Of a stretch of 37,374 bases of DNA, positions 33,697-37,374 are shown in pieces (within the stretch, counting starts at the first letter, position 1; each line of letters opens with the position of its first letter). Position numbers and translations under genes: made by a program. The DNA is taken from the NCBI RefSeq assembly GCF_001475935.1, contig NZ_LDQA01000055.1, positions 1 through 37,374 on the forward strand, written 5' to 3'. Under the pieces are notes generated by a model. The model saw only the letters and a list, made by a program, of their open reading frames with translations. It was not told the origin of the DNA and ran no database searches. This DNA is from Aureimonas ureilytica (GTDB taxonomy: Bacteria; Pseudomonadota; Alphaproteobacteria; Rhizobiales; Rhizobiaceae).

Positions 33697-34707
33697 TCAG
33701 TTCAGCCCGCGCACGAGCGCCTTCACCACATCGCGAACGCCGACGCCCTCGGCGCGCGCCGCGAAGTTCAAGGCCATGCGGTGCTGCAGAATGGGCTCGG
33801 CCAGCGCCCGCACATCGTCGATCGAAGGGGCGAGACGCCCTTCATAAAGCGCGCGGGCGCGGACACAGGTCATCAGAGATTGCGAGGCGCGCGGGCCGGG
33901 GCCCCATGCGATATGCGCGTCCGCCTCGGCCGAGCCATGGCCGGGGCGCGCGGAACGCACGAGCGACAGGATCGCGTCCACCACCGTATCGGGCACCGGC
34001 ATCCGGCGCACCAAGCCTTGGATTTCGCGCAGCCGCTCGGCCGTCATAACCGGGCTCGCGCGCTCTTCGGAAACGCCCGTCGTCGCCATGAGAATGCGCC
34101 GCTCGGCGTCGAGCGATGGGTAGTGCACGTCGATCTGACAGAGGAATCGGTCGAGCTGCGCTTCAGGCAGGGGATAGGTACCCTCCTGCTCCAGCGGATT
34201 CTGCGTCGCCAGAACATGGAAAGGCGCGGGCAGATCGTGCCGCTCGCCCGCGACGGTCACGTGATATTCCTGCATGGCCTGAAGCAGGGCGGACTGCGTG
34301 CGCGGGCTGGCGCGGTTGATCTCATCAGCCATCAGAAGCTGCGCGAAGACCGGGCCGCGCACGAAGCGGAAGGAGCGACGGCCCGTCTCGTCCTGATCCA
34401 TGACTTCGGTGCCGACGATGTCGGAGGGCATGAGGTCGGGCGTGAACTGCACGCGGCGCGCGTCGAGCCCGAGAACGGTTCCGAGCGTTTCCACGAGCTT
34501 GGTCTTGGCGAGGCCGGGCACGCCGACCAGCAGCGCATGGCCGCCCGCCAGGATCGCCGTCAGCGTTTGCTCCACCACGCTTTCCTGGCCGAAGATCACG
34601 CGGCCCACGGCTTCGCGCGCACGCGCGATGTCGGCCAGAGCCGCCTCGGCCTGCTCGACCATGGCTTGCGGATCGAGAGCGGCGCTGTCCGGTGCGAGGA
34701 TCGTCAT
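33697..34707 (-). CDS. MoxR-family AAA+ ATPase
   Basis: The 336-residue AAA+ ATPase shows Walker A G-V-P-G-L-A-K-T (62-69), Walker B ending in D-E (128-129) within M-A-D-E-I-N-R-A, and N-P-L-E-Q-E-G-T-Y. MoxR ATPases act as chaperones that mature or remodel vWA-domain partners; the three genes downstream encode such candidates. The start at 34707 is the usual family N-terminus; AAGGA lies 12 nt upstream, a rather long spacing. It leads the four-gene minus-strand cluster and is divergent from the DUF1285 operon over 200 bp. Confidence 0.92.
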   Translation of the reverse strand: MTILAPDSAALDPQAMVEQAEAALADIARAREAVGRVIFGQESVVEQTLTAILAGGHALLVGVPGLAKTKLVETLGTVLGLDARRVQFTPDLMPSDIVGTEVMDQDETGRRSFRFVRGPVFAQLLMADEINRASPRTQSALLQAMQEYHVTVAGERHDLPAPFHVLATQNPLEQEGTYPLPEAQLDRFLCQIDVHYPSLDAERRILMATTGVSEERASPVMTAERLREIQGLVRRMPVPDTVVDAILSLVRSARPGHGSAEADAHIAWGPGPRASQSLMTCVRARALYEGRLAPSIDDVRALAEPILQHRMALNFAARAEGVGVRDVVKALVRGLN

Positions 34708-34756
34708 GATGGCGGGAGTCCTTTTTCGCTCGTCACCCGGGCCTGAGTGCCGCTCC

Positions 34757-34762
34757 TTATAG
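34757..34762 (-). promoter_or_regulatory. Possible -10 element of the moxR cluster
   Basis: CTATAA on the minus strand (34762 to 34757) resembles a -10 element 50 bp upstream of the moxR start. No good -35 box is found at the expected distance. Confidence 0.3.
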
Positions 34763-34785
34763 GAAAGGAGTGGCGCGATGGTGCG

Positions 34786-34814
34786 TTGGCAAGCGCCGGG
34801 CGCGCAACTATTTC
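34786..34814 (+). promoter_or_regulatory. Promoter of the DUF1285-NUDIX-cca operon
   Basis: TTGGCA (34786-34791) and TATTTC (34809-34814) are separated by exactly 17 bp, a good sigma-70-type promoter. Transcription would begin near 34821, leaving an 87-nt leader before the DUF1285 start. It is the clearest promoter in the window. Confidence 0.6.
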
Positions 34815-34907
34815 GTGACGATGAAGCCCGACCAAAATAAGACCGGTGCCAGCGAAGTGATGGGCCGGATGGCCCGCGTTCCGTCGCGGCATAGGACAGG
34901 GGACAGC

Positions 34908-35471
34908 ATGTCGCAAGCAACCGAGATCAGCCTGGAGGCCTTGGCGTCTCGCGCCGAGCGGGCCGGGCAGGGCGCTCCGCCCGTAGAACTCTGGAATCCG
35001 CCCGATTGCGGCGCGATGGATCTTCGCATCGATCGCGAAGGCCATTGGATTCACGAGGGCCAACCCATTCATCGCGAAGCCTTGGTTCGACTGTTCTCGA
35101 CCATCTTGCGGCGCGAACCCGATGGGCGCTTTTGTCTCGTCACGCCGGTCGAAAAGCTGGGGATCACGGTCGAGGACGCGCCATTCCTCGCGGTGGAGAT
35201 GAGTGCGGAAACGCGGGACGGCGTGCCGATCCTGAGCTTTCGCACCAATGTCGGCGATCTCGTGGAAGCCGGGCCGGAGCATCCCTTGCGCTTTGCCGCA
35301 GATGCGGAGGGTTTTCGGCCCTATCTCCTCGTGCGCGGCGGTCTCGAAGCGCGGCTGACGCGCCCGCTCGCCTATGACCTCGCCGGCCTTGCCGAGGAGC
35401 GGGACGGGCGGCTCGGCATCCGATCGGGCGGGAGCTTCTTCGACTTGCCGGATGCGAGCGACCATGCGTGA
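34908..35471 (+). CDS. DUF1285 family protein
   Basis: The 187-residue cytoplasmic protein matches DUF1285: an N-terminal segment with W-N-P-P-D-C-G-x-M-D-L-R-I and G-x-W-x-H-E-G-x-P-I, followed by a beta-rich domain with F-R-T-N-V-G-D. The biochemical role of the family is not established. AGGGGA before the ATG at 34908 supports this start. Its end overlaps the following NUDIX gene by 8 bases, so the two are translationally coupled. Its link with CoA and tRNA enzymes suggests a housekeeping role (inference). Confidence 0.87.
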   Translation: MSQATEISLEALASRAERAGQGAPPVELWNPPDCGAMDLRIDREGHWIHEGQPIHREALVRLFSTILRREPDGRFCLVTPVEKLGITVEDAPFLAVEMSAETRDGVPILSFRTNVGDLVEAGPEHPLRFAADAEGFRPYLLVRGGLEARLTRPLAYDLAGLAEERDGRLGIRSGGSFFDLPDASDHA

Positions 35472-36096
35472 GACCCTGACCGACTGGAGCGCCGAGGACG
35501 TGCGCCGCCGTGTCCTGGCGCGTGGCGCGAGCGATCTGGAGCATGACAGCGGCGACCACATTCTCAATCCCGATCTGGAGCAATTGGTGGAGCGCGCGGC
35601 CGCGCGCGAGGCGGCGGTCCTCGTGCCGATCGTGGACCGGCCGGAGGGGGCGAGCGTAATCCTCACGACGCGCGCCACCGGGCTTCGCAAACATTCCGGC
35701 CAGATCGCCTTTCCCGGCGGATCGGTGGACCCGGAGGACGAGAGCGTCGAGGCGGCGGCGCTGCGCGAGGCGCGCGAGGAAATCGCGCTGGAAGAGCGCT
35801 TCGTCGAAACGCTCGGTCGCCTGCCGCGCTATCGCACCACGACGGGGTTCCGCATTACCCCGGTCGTCGCCATCGTGCGCCCCGGCTTTTCCCTGCGCCC
35901 CGAGCCCAGCGAAGTCGCCGATATTTTCGAGGTACCGCTCGCCTTTCTGATGAACGAGGCCAACCATCGGCGCGACAGCCGGGAATGGGGTGGGCATACC
36001 AGGTCCTTCTATTCGATATCCTTCGGGGACCGGCTCATCTGGGGCATAACGGCGGGCATTCTGCGCACGCTCTACGAAAGACTGTACAGATCATGA
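35464..36096 (+). CDS. NUDIX CoA pyrophosphatase (NudL/UPF0035-like)
   Basis: The 210-residue protein shows the UPF0035 signature of CoA-type NUDIX enzymes: L-T-T-R (67-70), L-R-K-H-S-G-Q-I-A-F-P-G-G (74-86), then the NUDIX box with R-E-A-R-E-E (101-106). Such enzymes split coenzyme A or its derivatives into phosphopantetheine and adenosine 3',5'-bisphosphate. The ATG at 35464 overlaps the DUF1285 end by 8 bases; an in-frame ATG at 35455 is a possible alternative. Its stop overlaps the cca start (ATGA). Confidence 0.9.
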   Translation: MRETLTDWSAEDVRRRVLARGASDLEHDSGDHILNPDLEQLVERAAAREAAVLVPIVDRPEGASVILTTRATGLRKHSGQIAFPGGSVDPEDESVEAAALREAREEIALEERFVETLGRLPRYRTTTGFRITPVVAIVRPGFSLRPEPSEVADIFEVPLAFLMNEANHRRDSREWGGHTRSFYSISFGDRLIWGITAGILRTLYERLYRS

Positions 36097-37343
36097 CACG
36101 CATCGACGCCGATTGGCTTCGCGACGAGACCCTGCAACGCCTCCTAGCCTGTCTGTCGGTGGAGGGCGATGAAGCACGGGTCGTCGGCGGCGCTGTGCGC
36201 AACCATCTGATGGGCCGTGCGATCACCGATATCGACATCGCCACCACCAGCGAACCGGCAGAGACCGTGCGCCGCGTCGAGGCCGCCGGCTTCAAACCGG
36301 TGCCGACCGGGCTCGAGCACGGAACGGTGACGGCCGTGATGAATGGCCGCCCCTTCGAGGTGACGACGCTGCGCCAAGATGTCGAAACCGACGGACGTCA
36401 CGCCAAGGTGCGTTTTGGCAAGGACTGGCGCGCCGATGCCGAGCGACGCGACTTCACGATAAACGCGCTTTATGCGCGTGCCGACGGTGAAGTGGTGGAT
36501 CTCGTCGGCGGTGTCGCCGACATCGAAACGAAAACCCTGCGCTTCATCGGCGAGGCTGCGCGGCGCATCGAGGAGGATTACCTGCGCATTCTCCGCTTCT
36601 TCCGCTTCTTCGCCTGGTATGGCGAAGGGCGGCCGGACGCCGATGGCCTTCGCGCCGCGACACGGCTGAAGGATGGGCTGGACCAGCTCTCGGCCGAGCG
36701 CGTCTGGGCGGAGCTTCGCAAGCTCTTCGCGGCGCCCGATCCCGGCCGCGCACTGCTCTGGATGCGTCAGACCGGCGTTCTCACGCGCGTTCTGCCGGAA
36801 AGCGAGAAATGGGGCATCGACGCCATGCCGTCGTTGGGCGAGACCGAGCGCGCGCTCGGCTGGGACCCCGACGCGCTGCGCCGGCTGGAGGCGATCGTGC
36901 CGCCGGACCCGGAGCGCATGGCCGCGCTCGCCAAGCGGCTCCGCCTGTCGAATGTGGACCGCGACCGGCTGACGGCCTGGGCGCTGACGGACGAGCCGAA
37001 GGAAGACGAGTCGGATGGCGCGTTCCGCGTCAGGCTTCTCTTCGGAAACCGAGGGGCGATCGTGGACCGGCTTCGGCTGAAGCTCGCCGTGCTGCGCGGC
37101 AAGGCGGGGAGCGACGCAGCGGCGCTTCAGGCTTTGGCGCGTCTCTCGACCCGGCTTCAGGAGGCTGAGCGCTTTGCGCCGCCGGAGTTTCCGGTCTCGG
37201 GTCACGATCTGTCGCAGCAGGGCTTCTTGCCTGGCCCGGACATGGGCCGCCGGCTGGACGCTCTCAAGCGGCGCTGGGCGGAAAGCGGTTTTACCTTGAA
37301 GCGTGAGGCGCTGCTGGCGATGACAGATAGCGACCGGTCGTAA
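36093..37343 (+). CDS. cca: CCA tRNA nucleotidyltransferase / poly(A) polymerase family
   Basis: The 416-residue class II nucleotidyltransferase adds or repairs the 3' CCA of tRNA. The head domain has G-G-A-V-R-N (32-37), metal-binding D-I-D (46-48) and R-R-D-F-T (118-122); the neck has E-E-D-Y-L-R-I-L-R-F-F-R-F, a slight variant of the usual E-D-P-L-R-x-L-R. The C-terminal part is helical and typical of the alphaproteobacterial branch. The start overlaps the NUDIX stop by four bases. It closes the DUF1285-NUDIX-cca operon and is followed by a hairpin. Confidence 0.94.
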   Translation: MTRIDADWLRDETLQRLLACLSVEGDEARVVGGAVRNHLMGRAITDIDIATTSEPAETVRRVEAAGFKPVPTGLEHGTVTAVMNGRPFEVTTLRQDVETDGRHAKVRFGKDWRADAERRDFTINALYARADGEVVDLVGGVADIETKTLRFIGEAARRIEEDYLRILRFFRFFAWYGEGRPDADGLRAATRLKDGLDQLSAERVWAELRKLFAAPDPGRALLWMRQTGVLTRVLPESEKWGIDAMPSLGETERALGWDPDALRRLEAIVPPDPERMAALAKRLRLSNVDRDRLTAWALTDEPKEDESDGAFRVRLLFGNRGAIVDRLRLKLAVLRGKAGSDAAALQALARLSTRLQEAERFAPPEFPVSGHDLSQQGFLPGPDMGRRLDALKRRWAESGFTLKREALLAMTDSDRS

Positions 37344-37354
37344 GACACGAAAAA

Positions 37355-37374
37355 GCGGGCCGCATGCGGCCCGC
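37355..37374 (+). terminator. Terminator stem at the right edge
   Basis: The last 20 bases of the window form a perfect palindrome, preceded by AAAAA, 11 bp after the cca stop. It has the form of an intrinsic terminator stem; the T-tract would lie beyond the window. Confidence 0.6.

Noticed and set aside
1-37374. Defence island, prophage, CRISPR or genomic island
   Set aside because: Genes are metabolic or housekeeping, codon use looks uniform, and no integrase, transposase, tRNA target, toxin or repeat-spacer array is visible.

Overview
The window looks like ordinary chromosome of a high-GC alphaproteobacterium, most likely of the order Hyphomicrobiales (Rhizobiales). The best evidence is a fused anthranilate synthase TrpE(G) of 729 residues behind a short Trp-Trp leader peptide and attenuator. 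A short PutA without a DNA-binding domain beside a divergent Lrp-type regulator, a MoxR/DUF58/BatA-DUF4159/vWA cluster and a DUF1285/NUDIX/CCA operon point the same way. A family such as Aurantimonadaceae is possible but cannot be shown from the sequence. I see no rRNA, tRNA, insertion sequence, phage gene or CRISPR array.

Layout: 0-1 kb, two small lipoproteins with a shared C-terminal two-cysteine tail. 0.9-3.0 kb, a HugZ/DUF2470 haem-type protein divergent from the Fe-S carrier ATPase Mrp. 3.1-8.5 kb, a complete dipeptide ABC transporter dppABCDF with a terminator after dppA. 8.5-12.2 kb, the regulator putR and bifunctional proline catabolic putA, divergent. 12.3-13.9 kb, fhs (formate-THF ligase). 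14.1-15.1 kb, a small secreted protein and a GST. 15.2-18.5 kb, trpL, attenuator, trpE(G), and a cation diffusion facilitator gene starting 3 nt later. 18.6-19.2 kb, a small secreted protein behind a CRP-like site. 19.3-21.2 kb, leuA behind a Leu-codon-rich leader candidate. 21.4-27.8 kb, mixed single genes: tail-anchored protein, BenE transporter, calcineurin-like phosphoesterase, NUDIX hydrolase, glutathionyl-hydroquinone reductase, GNAT acetyltransferase, patatin. 27.8-34.7 kb (minus strand), a tightly packed four-gene MoxR envelope cluster. 34.9-37.3 kb, the overlapping operon DUF1285-NUDIX(CoAse)-cca.

Together the genes cover peptide uptake, proline use, one-carbon entry, Trp and Leu synthesis, iron-sulfur/haem handling and envelope maintenance. 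The most rewarding parts are regulatory: a complete, probably leaderless trp attenuator that also controls a metal transporter; a possible leuA attenuator; several clean palindromes; and the MoxR cluster, where one vWA-like protein keeps its metal-binding (MIDAS) motif and its partner has lost it. I found no clearly new defence or mobile system.
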